From contig DASRES010000001.1 of NCBI GenBank assembly GCA_035651955.1, positions 62,001-126,000 on the forward strand: 64,000 nt of DNA. Reading direction: 5' to 3'. The notes under the pieces are model-generated. The model was not told where the DNA came from and made no database searches. It was given only the letters and a program-made list of their open reading frames with translations. The stretch is from Acidimicrobiia bacterium. Its GTDB lineage: Bacteria; Actinomycetota; Acidimicrobiia; IMCC26256; JAMXLJ01. Of this stretch, positions 26,900 through 35,308 are shown one piece after another. The position numbers and the translations under genes were made by a program. Position 1 is the first letter of the stretch; the number at the start of each line of letters is the position of its first letter.

Positions 26900-27130
26900 C
26901 TAACGGGTCGCGAGCTCCTCGACGACGACACCGGTGATGTCGATCGTCGTGTCGCGGGGACGGATGCGTTCCATGCCGAGGTCGACCGCCGCCCGTGCCT
27001 TCTCGAACGCGCGGCTGTCGCGCGCCCGGCCCATCATGCGGCGCATCTGGTCGTAGCGCTCGCGGCCGGCCTTCGCGCCGAGGTAGTACCCGGCTGCGAA
27101 CCCGACGGCGACGCCCATACGGAATCTCAT
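26900..27130 (-). CDS. YtxH-like small membrane protein
   Basis: 76 residues from ATG 27130. One N-terminal hydrophobic segment with FAAGYYLGAKAGRERYDQM is typical of short YtxH-like actinobacterial proteins; the remainder is amphipathic and helical. Role unknown. An ATG at 27142 would add MTSA; I prefer 27130 because TATGAC lies 7 nt before it on the minus strand. It is convergent with rpoD. Confidence 0.72.
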   Translation of the reverse strand: MRFRMGVAVGFAAGYYLGAKAGRERYDQMRRMMGRARDSRAFEKARAAVDLGMERIRPRDTTIDITGVVVEELATR

Positions 27131-27259
27131 GGCGCTTGTCATACCCGACGTCGGTGACGCGCTGCACGCCGGTCCGATCGTCCGGCCACCGGCCGTCGTG
27201 GCCCGGCCGCCTGCTCGAACCGCTCAAGTCGGCCGGGGGGAGGCCGATGACCGCGCTGG

Positions 27260-27265
27260 TAACGT
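27260..27265 (+). promoter_or_regulatory. Candidate -10 (TAACGT) for tRNA-Asn
   Basis: TAACGT lies 14 nt before the mature 5' end of the tRNA, a suitable distance for a short 5' leader. No clear -35. Confidence 0.4.
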
Positions 27266-27279
27266 GGCTCGTCCACCGG

Positions 27280-27352
27280 TCCGGGGTAGCTCAACCGGCA
27301 GAGCAAGCGGCTGTTAACCGCTAGGTTGAGAGTTCGAGTCTCTCCCCCGGAG
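27280..27352 (+). tRNA. tRNA-Asn (GTT)
   Basis: 73-nt cloverleaf. The acceptor stem TCCGGGG/CCCCGGA pairs perfectly; the anticodon stem AGCGG/CCGCT holds loop CTGTTAA with anticodon GTT at 27313-27315; the T-arm is GAGAG/CTCTC with TTCGAGT. Discriminator base G; CCA is not encoded. Confidence 0.97.
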
Positions 27353-27357
27353 CAGGA

Positions 27358-28602
27358 TCACGCCTCGCCGGCCGGTCGCACGCGAGCGACCGTCGTGAGC
27401 GAGCAGTAGTACAGGTCGCGGTCCCAGCCCGGCGCGGGGAAGACGACCGACTGGATCGGGCTCCCCGTCCCGGCTCTCGCGAGCTCGTCACCGGTCGCGA
27501 CGTCCACGATGACGACGTCGTCATGTCCGTCGTGATGGTCGTACGTGACCAGCTCGCCGGTGTCGGGCCACAGCAGCATGTGACCGCCGTGGTCCTGATC
27601 GCGCCGCCATCGCGGCGCGATGTCGTGCCGGTCGTACGCGAACGCGGCGAGCACGCCGTTGCCGCTGTCGAAGCCGACCGCGATCCGGCGGACGGGATCG
27701 ACGAGCGGCGGGTTCACGACGATCCCACCGGGCTTCCCGCAGATCTCGACGAGCTCGACGTCGCCGCCGTGACCGTCGACCGCTGCGCGTACGAGGTGGA
27801 GGGGCGCGGTCGCGATGCCGCGGCCGCGGAAGCTGCCGGCGAAGCGGTCGCTGCCCGCGCCGTTGTCGAGGAACCATGCGCTCCCGGACGCGAGCACCGG
27901 ATCCCAGCCGTAGTGCTGTCCGTCGAAGCGCACGTACGGAGCGCGCCACTGCTCGTCGTGGACGAGCCGCGTCCCGTCCCAGTCGAACCGGTGCACTCCG
28001 GTCGTGCCGACGACGTACACCGTCGAGCCGTCCGCGCTGATCCGCGCGATCGAGTCCTCCGGCACGTCGACCTCGGGACCCGCGGGACGGAGGCGGTCCG
28101 GTTCGAGGACGACGAGCCGCGACCGGTCGGACCCGTCCATCACGAGGTCCTTCATCACGACGTGACCGTCGGGAAGGATCACGAGCGAGTTGTACGGACG
28201 GTCGCGCGGCAGCTCGCGCGACGCGACGAGCGCGCAGTCGGGATCGAGCCGGTGGCACCACCGTCCCGCGGTGACGTAGAGGTCGCCGTTCGCGTGCACG
28301 GCGACGCCTCCGGGCCACCACGGTCCCGCGGGGAGCTCGGGCGACGCGTGCAACGTCGTGAGTGAGATCGGGTCGACCCGTTCGACGACGCTCGTCGGGC
28401 TGCCGGGCGCGAACGCATGGACGTACACCTCGCCGGGATCGCGCAGCACCACCATCGTTGTGCCGAGCAGCTCGCGTGACGTGACGTCGAGCGCCTCACC
28501 GCACTGCAGGCGCGGACCCGCGATCCCCTGCGGTGTCTGCAACCGCCGCGGCCCGCCGTCCTCACCGGGCCACGGGCTGGGCCAGTACCCGCTGTCTGTC
28601 AT
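27358..28602 (-). CDS. Beta-propeller-like protein of unknown function
   Basis: 414 residues, no signal peptide. The sequence is a series of short repeats ending in patterns such as VAVHANGDLYVTAGR, ARISADGSTVYVVGTTGVHRFDWDG and VVIVDVATGDELARAG, typical of WD/NHL/quinoprotein-like beta-propellers. I do not recognise a specific family. Its ATG is two bases after the 3' end of a tRNA on the same strand, suggesting a tRNA-mRNA co-transcript. The 3' end stops 5 bp from tRNA-Asn on the other strand. Confidence 0.75.
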   Translation of the reverse strand: MTDSGYWPSPWPGEDGGPRRLQTPQGIAGPRLQCGEALDVTSRELLGTTMVVLRDPGEVYVHAFAPGSPTSVVERVDPISLTTLHASPELPAGPWWPGGVAVHANGDLYVTAGRWCHRLDPDCALVASRELPRDRPYNSLVILPDGHVVMKDLVMDGSDRSRLVVLEPDRLRPAGPEVDVPEDSIARISADGSTVYVVGTTGVHRFDWDGTRLVHDEQWRAPYVRFDGQHYGWDPVLASGSAWFLDNGAGSDRFAGSFRGRGIATAPLHLVRAAVDGHGGDVELVEICGKPGGIVVNPPLVDPVRRIAVGFDSGNGVLAAFAYDRHDIAPRWRRDQDHGGHMLLWPDTGELVTYDHHDGHDDVVIVDVATGDELARAGTGSPIQSVVFPAPGWDRDLYYCSLTTVARVRPAGEA

Positions 28603-28604
28603 CG

Positions 28605-28677
28605 TGGGGCCGGCAGGGATCGAACCTGCGACCTAGGGATTATGAGTCCCACGCTCTGACCACTGAGCTACGGCCCC
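28605..28677 (-). tRNA. tRNA with CAU anticodon (elongator Met, or Ile2)
   Basis: 73-nt cloverleaf on the minus strand. The acceptor stem GGGGCCG/CGGCCCC pairs fully, so it is not an initiator tRNA. The anticodon loop is CTCATAA with anticodon CAT; the T-arm is GCAGG/CCTGC; the discriminator is A and CCA is not encoded. CAU-anticodon tRNAs can be Met or lysidine-modified Ile, and the sequence alone does not decide. Confidence 0.93.
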
Positions 28678-28696
28678 GCAGCATCCTCGCGTACGC

Positions 28697-28712
28697 CGGT
28701 CCCGCGGGACCG
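28697..28712. promoter_or_regulatory. 16-bp perfect palindrome between tRNA and epimerase gene
   Basis: CGGTCCCGCGGGACCG is fully self-complementary. It lies 20 bp upstream of the tRNA 5' end and 27 bp before the epimerase -10, so it could be an operator for either gene. Confidence 0.35.
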
Positions 28713-28738
28713 CCGGCGACGGTGACGGTGACGGCGCG

Positions 28739-28744
28739 TAGTGT
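28739..28744 (+). promoter_or_regulatory. Aldose epimerase gene -10 element TAGTGT, leaderless type
   Basis: TAGTGT ends 8 nt before GTG 28753. It overlaps an in-frame GTG at 28741, which argues against that earlier start. Confidence 0.5.
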
Positions 28745-28752
28745 CGACCGTC

Positions 28753-29682
28753 GTGACGGACGAACACGCGGCGCCCTCGGGCGCGCAGCACACGATCACC
28801 GCCGGCGGATATCGGGCGACGGTCGTGGAGGTCGGCGGTGGGCTCCGCGCGATCGAGCTCGACGGCATGCCGGTGCTCGACGGGTACGGCGAGGACGAGA
28901 TGTGCGACGGCGCGCGCGGGCAGCTCCTGATCCCGTGGCCGAACCGCGTCGACCACGGCACCTATCGCTTCGCCGGCGAGGAGCGTCAGCTCGACATCAC
29001 CGAGCCCGACCGCGACTGCGCGATCCACGGTCTCGCACGCTGGCAGAACTGGGACGCCGCACGCGACGGTGACGCGGCTGTGACGATGAGCCTGCGGCTG
29101 CACGCGCATCCCGGCTGGCCGCACGTTCTCGACCTCGAGGCGCGCTACGTGCTCGACGCGGCCGACGGCCTCACGGTCACGATCACGGCGACCAACGTCG
29201 GCGCGACGCCCGCGCCGTACGGCAACGGGGCGCATCCGTATGTGACCGCGGGGACGCCGACGATCGACGCGTGCACGATGCAGCTTCCCGGCGGGACTCG
29301 CTACACGCACGACGATCGCGGCATCCCGACCGGGCGCGAGCGAGTCGACGGCACTCGCTACGACTACCGCGACCCGCGGCCGCTCGGTGACGCAAAGCTC
29401 GACGAGGCGTTCACGGACCTCGTGCGGGATGGCGACGGGCGCGCGTGGGCGCACCTGACCAACCCCGGCGGCACGACGGTCTCCCTCTGGGTCGACGACA
29501 CCTATCCCTGCCTCGAGGTGTTCACCGGCGACCATCTCCCGCGCCCTGAGAAGCGACGCACCGGGCTCGGCCTGGAGCCGATGACGTGCCCGCCGAACGC
29601 GTACGTGACGGGTGAGTCGTTGATCACGCTCGAGCCGGGGCGGCGCGTCACGAATACGTGGGGGATCGTGGCGCGGCGCTGA
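28753..29682 (+). CDS. Aldose 1-epimerase family protein
   Basis: 309 residues. Galactose mutarotase fold with IPWPNRVDHGTYRF, a catalytic-type His in AIHGLAR, GNGAHPYV, and a C-terminal PPNAYVTGESLITLEPG. The family interconverts alpha and beta anomers of free or phosphorylated sugars. GTG 28753 follows the hexamer TAGTGT by 8 nt. It ends 7 bp from a convergent gene with no room for a terminator. Confidence 0.88.
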   Translation: MTDEHAAPSGAQHTITAGGYRATVVEVGGGLRAIELDGMPVLDGYGEDEMCDGARGQLLIPWPNRVDHGTYRFAGEERQLDITEPDRDCAIHGLARWQNWDAARDGDAAVTMSLRLHAHPGWPHVLDLEARYVLDAADGLTVTITATNVGATPAPYGNGAHPYVTAGTPTIDACTMQLPGGTRYTHDDRGIPTGRERVDGTRYDYRDPRPLGDAKLDEAFTDLVRDGDGRAWAHLTNPGGTTVSLWVDDTYPCLEVFTGDHLPRPEKRRTGLGLEPMTCPPNAYVTGESLITLEPGRRVTNTWGIVARR

Positions 29683-29689
29683 CCGCGGG

Positions 29690-30574
29690 CTACTCGGCGT
29701 CGAGCGCGTCCGCCTTCGCGCGCGCGTCGTCCTCCGCTCGCCGCGCCTTGACCGTCGCCCGCTGCGCCGCGTCGCGTTCGCGCTTCGCGTCACGGACGCG
29801 GTCGCGCGCCGCGTCGAGCTCGACACGCGCGTCGTGGAGGGCACGCTCGAGCTGTTGCACGTGGCCCGCCGCGTCGTCGGCGTCGTGCTCGGCCGCCGCG
29901 AGCTCGGCGGCCGCGTCGTCCTCGTCGCGCTCGGCCCGCCGCGTCGCCGCCACCGCGGCTTCCACGCGCTCGCGTGCTGCGTCGCGCTCACGCGACGCGC
30001 GGCGCGCGGGTGGCTTGGCCGCCTTCTTCGCGGGTGGTGCGCGGTCGGGGACGATCGACAGCGCGCCGATGTCGCCGAAGCCGCTCCCGGGCGCGACCTC
30101 GTGCTCGAGCCGTCCGCGGAGCAACGCGCCGGCGACGTCCTCGGACGTCGTCGCGGCCTCGAGCGTCTCGGTCACCTGCTGGTGCACGGCCGCGCTTACG
30201 GTGCGGCCTGCGTCCCGGAGGACGTCCTTGGTCCGGCTCGCCACGCGCTCGATCACCTTGCGCCGGCGGGCGCCCGCCTGACGTAGCTCCTCGGCGCCGA
30301 CTCCGGACAGCGCGCGCCGTTGCGCGCGGCGGAGCTCCTCGGCGACGTCGGCGATCTCCCCCAGCACGTCGGGATGCGATCGTGCGACCTGGTTGAGGGC
30401 CCATGCCGCGACCGTGGGCTTGCGGAGCCCGCGGACCTCTTTCGCGCCCTCGGTGTCGCCGTGCGCGCGCAGGTCCTTGGCGAGCGCGTTGCGCGCGTCG
30501 ACGAACTGCTCGGGTGGGAGCGCGTAGAGGTCCGAGACGCGCTCGTCGGCGTCCTCGGCCGGTGTCGGGGCCAC
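29690..30574 (-). CDS. Coiled-coil actinobacterial protein of unknown function
   Basis: 294 residues. The N-terminal half carries LYALPPEQFVDARNALAKDL and RKPTVAAWALNQVAR, a pattern I associate with uncharacterised actinobacterial proteins. The C-terminal ~110 residues are a highly charged Ala/Arg/Asp/Glu coiled coil with heptad-like spacing. No catalytic motif. GTG 30574 is supported by TACCGT 6 nt upstream. It is divergent from ku across 71 bp. Confidence 0.78.
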   Translation of the reverse strand: MAPTPAEDADERVSDLYALPPEQFVDARNALAKDLRAHGDTEGAKEVRGLRKPTVAAWALNQVARSHPDVLGEIADVAEELRRAQRRALSGVGAEELRQAGARRRKVIERVASRTKDVLRDAGRTVSAAVHQQVTETLEAATTSEDVAGALLRGRLEHEVAPGSGFGDIGALSIVPDRAPPAKKAAKPPARRASRERDAARERVEAAVAATRRAERDEDDAAAELAAAEHDADDAAGHVQQLERALHDARVELDAARDRVRDAKRERDAAQRATVKARRAEDDARAKADALDAE

Positions 30575-30580
30575 GCGCGC

Positions 30581-30586
30581 ACGGTA
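30581..30586 (-). promoter_or_regulatory. Coiled-coil gene -10 element TACCGT, leaderless type
   Basis: On the minus strand TACCGT ends 6 nt before GTG 30574. Confidence 0.5.
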
Positions 30587-30645
30587 GCGGTGCCGGCGTC
30601 ACGAGGGTCCGGTCTGGGTAACACAGCCGCCAGGAGGTGAGTGCG

Positions 30646-31593
30646 ATGGCATCCCGGGCGATCTGGAGCGGTTCGATCACGTTCGGCCTCGTGAACGTGC
30701 CCGTGAAGCTGTACACCGCGACGCAGCCGAAGGACGTCCGGTTCCACCAGTTCGAGAAGGGGTCGGGCAAGCGCGTCCACAACAAGCGCGTCGCCGAAGG
30801 GACGGACAAGGAGGTCGCCTACGACGACATCGTCAAGGGCTACGAGGTCCACAAGGGCGAGTTCGTCATCGTCACGCCCGACGAGCTCGAGGCCGTCGCC
30901 CCGGGCCGCAGCTCGACGATCGACATCGAGGACTTCGTCGATCTCACGGACATCGACCCCATCTACTACGAGCGCACGTACTACGTCGGCCCCGCGAACG
31001 ACGCCGCGGCGCGCACGTACCGGCTGCTCGTCGACGCGATGGCGGATACCGGCAAAGCGGCGATCGGTCGCTTCGTCATGCGCACGAAGGAGTACCTCGC
31101 GGCACTGCGTGCCGACGGCGGGTTGCTCGTGCTCGAGACACTGTTCTTCGCGGACGAGATCCGTGACGCGCGCGACGCCGTCGGCGCGGTGAAGCGCGCC
31201 AAGGTCGGCGACCGCGAGCTCCGCATCGCGCGGCAGCTGATCGACTCGATGGCGACCGAGTGGGATCCGACGCGCTACGCCGACACCTACCGCGAGCGCG
31301 TGCTCGACCTGATCGAGCGCAAGGCGAAGGGTGAGGAGATCGTCGTCAGCGAGCCGGAGCAGCGCGCGCCCGTCCTCGACCTCATGGCCGCGCTCGAGCA
31401 GAGCCTGGACGCCGCTCGCGAGGGCAAGAAGACGAAGGAGGGGGCCGCCTCGAACGGGAGCCGCGGCAAGAAGACCGACTACGACGGCTGGTCACGCGCG
31501 CAGCTCGAGGACGAGGCGCGCAAGCGCGACATCCCCGGTCGGTCGAAGATGAACAAGGACGAGCTCGTCGACGCGCTCCGGCGCGCGTCGTGA
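30646..31593 (+). CDS. ku: Non-homologous end joining protein Ku
   Basis: 315 residues. The Ku core starts ASRAIWSGSITFGLVNVPVKLY and contains DIEDFVDLTDIDPIYYERTYY. After a Lys/Gly linker the last ~35 residues (YDGWSRAQLEDEARKRDIPG) form a SAP/Rho-N-like DNA-binding motif, as in some actinobacterial Ku. Ku rings bind double-strand ends and recruit LigD, which is absent from the window. AGGAGGT (30632-30638), 7 nt before ATG 30646, decides the start over GTG 30637, which overlaps it. Confidence 0.95.
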   Translation: MASRAIWSGSITFGLVNVPVKLYTATQPKDVRFHQFEKGSGKRVHNKRVAEGTDKEVAYDDIVKGYEVHKGEFVIVTPDELEAVAPGRSSTIDIEDFVDLTDIDPIYYERTYYVGPANDAAARTYRLLVDAMADTGKAAIGRFVMRTKEYLAALRADGGLLVLETLFFADEIRDARDAVGAVKRAKVGDRELRIARQLIDSMATEWDPTRYADTYRERVLDLIERKAKGEEIVVSEPEQRAPVLDLMAALEQSLDAAREGKKTKEGAASNGSRGKKTDYDGWSRAQLEDEARKRDIPGRSKMNKDELVDALRRAS

Positions 31594-31597
31594 GCGA

Positions 31598-31623
31598 CGG
31601 GGACGGGCCGACCCCCGTCCCCG
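31598..31623. terminator. Bidirectional hairpin terminator between ku and the CBS gene
   Basis: CGGGGACGGG (31598-31607), a 6-nt loop and CCCGTCCCCG (31614-31623) form a perfect 10-bp stem in the 46-bp gap of a convergent gene pair. There is no T-tract on either strand. Confidence 0.6.
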
Positions 31624-31639
31624 CCCGCCCGTCACGCGC

Positions 31640-32059
31640 TCACGCGTTCGGCTTCGCCGCGCTGATGTCCGCGAGCGCCGACTCGGAGTCGCGCTCCATC
31701 GCGAGGTCGCCGATCGACACGATCCCTACGGCCTTGCCGTTGTCGACGACCGGGAGGCGCCGCAGCGCCTTGTCCCGCATCACCTGGACGGCCTTCGAGA
31801 TGTCGTCGCTCGGCGAGAGCGTCGTCAGGTTCCCGCTGCAGATGTCCGAGAGATGCACCTGGTCGGGGTTCTTTCCCTCGGCGACAGTGCGGACCGTGAT
31901 GTCGCGGTCGGTGACGATCCCTGCGATCTTGTTGTCGTCGGTGACGACGACGTCCCCGATCCCCGAGTCGCGCATCGCGCGTGCCGCCTCGGTGACGCTC
32001 GACCCCGCGGGCAACGACACGACGTTGCTGGTCATGACGTCCTTCAGCGTGTGGGCCAT
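31640..32059 (-). CDS. CBS-pair protein
   Basis: 139 residues, almost entirely two CBS repeats: VKDVMT-type start, GIGDVVVTDDNKIAGIVTDRD in the first and RRLPVVDNGKAVGIVSIGD in the second. Such stand-alone CBS pairs bind adenosine nucleotides and often respond to stress or energy state. ATG 32059 has a ribosome site GGAGGACC just upstream on the minus strand. The next gene, divergent across 157 bp, also has a CBS-like region. Confidence 0.88.
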   Translation of the reverse strand: MAHTLKDVMTSNVVSLPAGSSVTEAARAMRDSGIGDVVVTDDNKIAGIVTDRDITVRTVAEGKNPDQVHLSDICSGNLTTLSPSDDISKAVQVMRDKALRRLPVVDNGKAVGIVSIGDLAMERDSESALADISAAKPNA

Positions 32060-32183
32060 CGGTCCTCCTTCGGCGTCGGATGCTCGTCGCGTGGTACCCG
32101 CCGCCCGCCGTGCGGCATGCAGGCTTGCCCGGTGCCGTTCGAACATCTGTCCGCGGTGGTGGCCCCGGTGCTTCGCCGTCGCC

Positions 32184-32189
32184 TAGCGT
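32184..32189 (+). promoter_or_regulatory. Candidate -10 (TAGCGT) for the rhodanese/CBS gene
   Basis: TAGCGT stands 27 nt before GTG 32217, leaving a leader of about 20 nt. Confidence 0.4.
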
Positions 32190-32216
32190 TTGCCCCACCA
32201 CCGGCAGGGACAGTGA

Positions 32217-32903
32217 GTGGCCGTGCAACGCGTCGACCGTGAGCAGCTCCTGAGGCTTCTGGACGAGGAGCACGCCCAGCTCGTCGACGTGCTCCCCGCG
32301 GACGAGTACGCCCGCTCGCATCTTCCCGGTGCCGTGAACCTCCCGCTCGAGCACCTGATCGACGCGTTCGAGCAGCTCGACCCGACCCGGCCGGTCGTCG
32401 TCTACTGCTCCGACGCGCACTCCGACCTCAGCGCCCGCGCCGTCGCCCGCCTGCGCGACGCCGGCATCGAGCGCGTCTACCGGTACGACGGCGGACGTTC
32501 GGACTGGCGCGCCGCCGGCCTCCCCGTGGAGGGTCGGGACACCGACTCGCCGCGCGCAGGTACCGTCGCCCGTCGCGACGTGCCGACCGCGCGGGTCGGC
32601 GAGCAGATCGCCGACGTTGCGGACCGGGTGGGCCCGTACCGGACCGACGCGGTCGTCGTCGTCGACGACGGCGGTGTGGTGCTCGGGCTCCTCCCCGGCG
32701 AGTCCCTGGCGCTGCGCGACGCCGTCGTGCGCGAAAAGCTCGACGACGCCGCGATCACCGTCCGCGCCGACGAGCCGCTGCACGACCTCGCGGCGCGGAT
32801 GCGCAAGGAGGACGCGGTATCGGTGCTCGTGACCGACCCCGACGGCCACCTGCTCGGTCTCGCGCGTCGTGACGACGTCGAGCGCCTCGACCGCGAGCAC
32901 TGA
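32217..32903 (+). CDS. Rhodanese domain protein with CBS-like C-terminal half
   Basis: 228 residues. Residues 5-105 form a rhodanese domain with an active-site Cys in VVVYCSDAHSDLSAR and a DWRAAGLPVEG end. The second half reads like a CBS pair (TDAVVVVDDGGVVLGLLPG; VSVLVTDPDGHLLGLARRDDV). Rhodaneses transfer sulfur from donors such as thiosulfate; the CBS part may add nucleotide control. It ends only 3 bp from the convergent FGGY kinase gene. Confidence 0.85.
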   Translation: MAVQRVDREQLLRLLDEEHAQLVDVLPADEYARSHLPGAVNLPLEHLIDAFEQLDPTRPVVVYCSDAHSDLSARAVARLRDAGIERVYRYDGGRSDWRAAGLPVEGRDTDSPRAGTVARRDVPTARVGEQIADVADRVGPYRTDAVVVVDDGGVVLGLLPGESLALRDAVVREKLDDAAITVRADEPLHDLAARMRKEDAVSVLVTDPDGHLLGLARRDDVERLDREH

Positions 32904-32906
32904 CCG

Positions 32907-34328
32907 CTACTGCCCGAGGTCCAGGATCGCGGGGACGAGACGGTTCGAGCGCGTGCGGACCTCGCGCAGCGCGTCGACGACCCGCGGATCGGCGCGCGTC
33001 TCGTCGCGTGGCGGGTTCAGCTCGCCGACAGTCACGTCCTCGCCGAGCGCGTGCGCGACGACGAGCCGGGCACCGACCGACGCGGCGTCGTCGTGGACGC
33101 GGCGCCGTGCGGGGAGGTCGGTCGCCGCGCTCACGGTCGTGCGCCACAGCTCGCCGGCCGCACCGCCACCGGCGAGCGCGACCGCGACCGCATCGTGGGC
33201 GAGCAGCTCGACGCACCGGGCGACATCGACCGCGACGGCTTCGACGATCGCGCGCGCCAGGTCTGCTGCGGTGTGCGCCGCAGTGACGCCCGCGAACGCG
33301 GCGTGCGCGTCCGGCTGCCAGAACGGACCGCGCGCGCCGTTGAGCCACGGCAGCGCGACGACGCCGCGCGCGCCGGGCTGCGACTCGGTCGTGGCCGCCG
33401 CGAGCAGGTCGTCGTGCGGGCGGCCCGTCAAGCTCGCGAGCCAGCCCAACGCCGCGCCGCTCGCCGACAGCCCCGCCTCGACGACGAACCCGCCGTTCGC
33501 ACCGCGCGACACCGCGGCGACACGGGGAAGCACGTCGACGGGACCCGGATGGGGGACGGAGACGTTCGCGGTCGTGCCCCACGAGACCATAGGGACGTCC
33601 GGCGTCGCGCCGGTCCCGAGCACCTCGCAGGCCCGGTCGCCCGCGCCCGGTACGACGACCGTGTCGTGCGGGAGCCCGAGCTCGGGCGCGCCCGCGCCCG
33701 CGGCGCGAAACGTCGAGGTGGACGGAACGACACGCGGGAGGCGGTCGCCCACGCGCGCGACGACCGGACCCGTGCGTTCACAACGCTCGAGTGAGGACAG
33801 CCCGGTCCGCGACTCGAGCGTGGGCTCCGTCACGACGTCGCCGGTCACCTGGGCCAGCACCCAGTCGCGCGGCGACAGGAGCCACCGCGCGCTCGCGACG
33901 ACGTCCGGCTCGTGCTTCGCGACCCAGAGCATCTTCGCGGCGCAGCACGCGCTGTTCGCGACGACGCCGGTTCGGGCCCGGGTCTCGTCTGCGTCGCCGA
34001 GCTCGTCCACGACGTCGGCGGCCCGCTGATCGGACCACAGCACACCGGCGCGCACGGGTGCGAGGTCGTCGTCGAACAGCGCGAACGTCTCGCGCGCGGC
34101 GGCGAAGCCGACCGCGTCGAGACGTGCATACGTCTCGGGATCGTCAGCGCGTACTTCGGCGCACACGTCCGCGACGGAGCGCCACCAGTCGGACGGGTCC
34201 TGCTCGGCCCAGCCCGGTCGGGGATGGACCGTCGAGATCGGCGCACGGGCGCGGGCGACGACGTCCGACCCCGCCCACAGGACCGCCTTCGTGGCACTCG
34301 TCCCGAGGTCGAGCGTCAGGACGCGCAC
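32907..34328 (-). CDS. FGGY-family carbohydrate kinase (xylulokinase-like)
   Basis: 473 residues. An N-terminal phosphate-binding loop LDLGTSATKAVLW is followed by GWAEQDPSDWW, SWGTTANVSV and the C-terminal ALAGGGAAGELWRTTVS. The family phosphorylates ketoses, polyols or glycerol; the best overall fit is xylulokinase-like but the substrate is uncertain. It follows the reductase gene by 4 nt on the same strand and is divergent from the transporter operon, whose substrate it may help process. Confidence 0.87.
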   Translation of the reverse strand: MRVLTLDLGTSATKAVLWAGSDVVARARAPISTVHPRPGWAEQDPSDWWRSVADVCAEVRADDPETYARLDAVGFAAARETFALFDDDLAPVRAGVLWSDQRAADVVDELGDADETRARTGVVANSACCAAKMLWVAKHEPDVVASARWLLSPRDWVLAQVTGDVVTEPTLESRTGLSSLERCERTGPVVARVGDRLPRVVPSTSTFRAAGAGAPELGLPHDTVVVPGAGDRACEVLGTGATPDVPMVSWGTTANVSVPHPGPVDVLPRVAAVSRGANGGFVVEAGLSASGAALGWLASLTGRPHDDLLAAATTESQPGARGVVALPWLNGARGPFWQPDAHAAFAGVTAAHTAADLARAIVEAVAVDVARCVELLAHDAVAVALAGGGAAGELWRTTVSAATDLPARRRVHDDAASVGARLVVAHALGEDVTVGELNPPRDETRADPRVVDALREVRTRSNRLVPAILDLGQ

Positions 34329-34332
34329 GCGG

Positions 34333-35220
34333 TCACTCGACGTGCGCGAGCTCGCGCACGACCTTCGCGAGCGCGGAGAAGTCCTCCCGGCCGTACCCGG
34401 CGGCGCTCGCGGCGCCGAGGATCTGGCGGACGATCCCGGACGTGAACGCCGGTGTCCGGGCCCGCGCCGCGTACGCGATCGCGAGATCGAGGTCCTTGGC
34501 CATGAGGTCGGTCATGAAGCCCGGCTTCCAGCCGTTCGACGCGGGGCTCTCGGGAACGACGCCGGCCTCGGGGAGGCGGGTGCGCACCGCGACGCAGTCA
34601 CCCGTCGAGTGGGTCAGCACCTCGTGGAGCTTCGCGAGGTCGGCACCCGCCTTGGCCGCCATCGCGGTCGCCTCCGCGGTCGCGAGCATCTGCGCGGCGT
34701 AGATCATGTTGTTGCACAGCTTCACGACCTGGCCCATGCCCGGCCCGCCCACGTGCACGATCAGTCCCGCGAACGGCTCGAGCGCGGGACGGGCCGCGTC
34801 GAGCGTCGCCGCGTCGCCGCCGACCATGAGGGTGAGCGTCCCGTTCTGCGCGCCTGCCGTTCCGCCGGACAGCGGCGCCTCGAGGTAGCGCGCGCCCGTC
34901 GCCGCGACTCGATCGTGTTGCGCGCGCTCGACGTCGGGGTCGATCGTCGACGTGTCGACGACGATCTTCCCGGGTCCGAGCACGGGGAGCGCGTCGTCGA
35001 CGCAGCCGGCGACGTCGGGCGAGCTCGGCACGCACAGGAGGGTGATCTCGCTCGCCTCCGCGACGCCGCGCGGTCCGTCGCCCTCGCGCGCGCCGGCCGC
35101 GACCGCGGCGTCGATCGGCCCGCGGCTGCGTGACGCGACGGTGACCTCGTGGCCCGCGTCGACGAGGTGCCTCGTCATCGGGAGACCCATCGCCCCGAGC
35201 CCGACGAAACCGACTCTCAT
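34333..35220 (-). CDS. NAD(P)-dependent 3-hydroxyisobutyrate/tartronate semialdehyde reductase family protein
   Basis: 295 residues. Rossmann motif VGFVGLGAMGLPMTRHL, substrate region APLSGGTAGAQNGTL, and catalytic Lys in GQVVKLCNN. This beta-hydroxyacid dehydrogenase family includes GlxR, MmsB and GarR. ATG 35220 is chosen because GGAGGT lies just upstream on the minus strand. It heads a two-gene unit with the FGGY kinase. Confidence 0.9.
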   Translation of the reverse strand: MRVGFVGLGAMGLPMTRHLVDAGHEVTVASRSRGPIDAAVAAGAREGDGPRGVAEASEITLLCVPSSPDVAGCVDDALPVLGPGKIVVDTSTIDPDVERAQHDRVAATGARYLEAPLSGGTAGAQNGTLTLMVGGDAATLDAARPALEPFAGLIVHVGGPGMGQVVKLCNNMIYAAQMLATAEATAMAAKAGADLAKLHEVLTHSTGDCVAVRTRLPEAGVVPESPASNGWKPGFMTDLMAKDLDLAIAYAARARTPAFTSGIVRQILGAASAAGYGREDFSALAKVVRELAHVE

Positions 35221-35279
35221 CAGCACCTCCGGCCACGCGGCGGCCGTCGCACGAATGTGACTGCCGTGTCAGGAAACCC

Positions 35280-35308
35280 TTGACGCTACCAGTGCCCGTC
35301 CGTACTTT
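35280..35308 (+). promoter_or_regulatory. Sigma70-type promoter of the transporter operon
   Basis: -35 TTGACG (35280-35285), 17-bp spacer, -10 TACTTT (35303-35308). RNA should start near 35315, about 46 nt before GTG 35361. The leader contains a G-rich direct repeat (GGTGGGGGGAA twice), the second copy acting as ribosome site. This is the best -35/-10 pair in the window. Confidence 0.75.

Noticed and set aside
27280-28677. tRNA genes as integration site of a genomic island
   Set aside because: No integrase, no direct repeat of the tRNA 3' end, and no change in base composition were seen around either tRNA.
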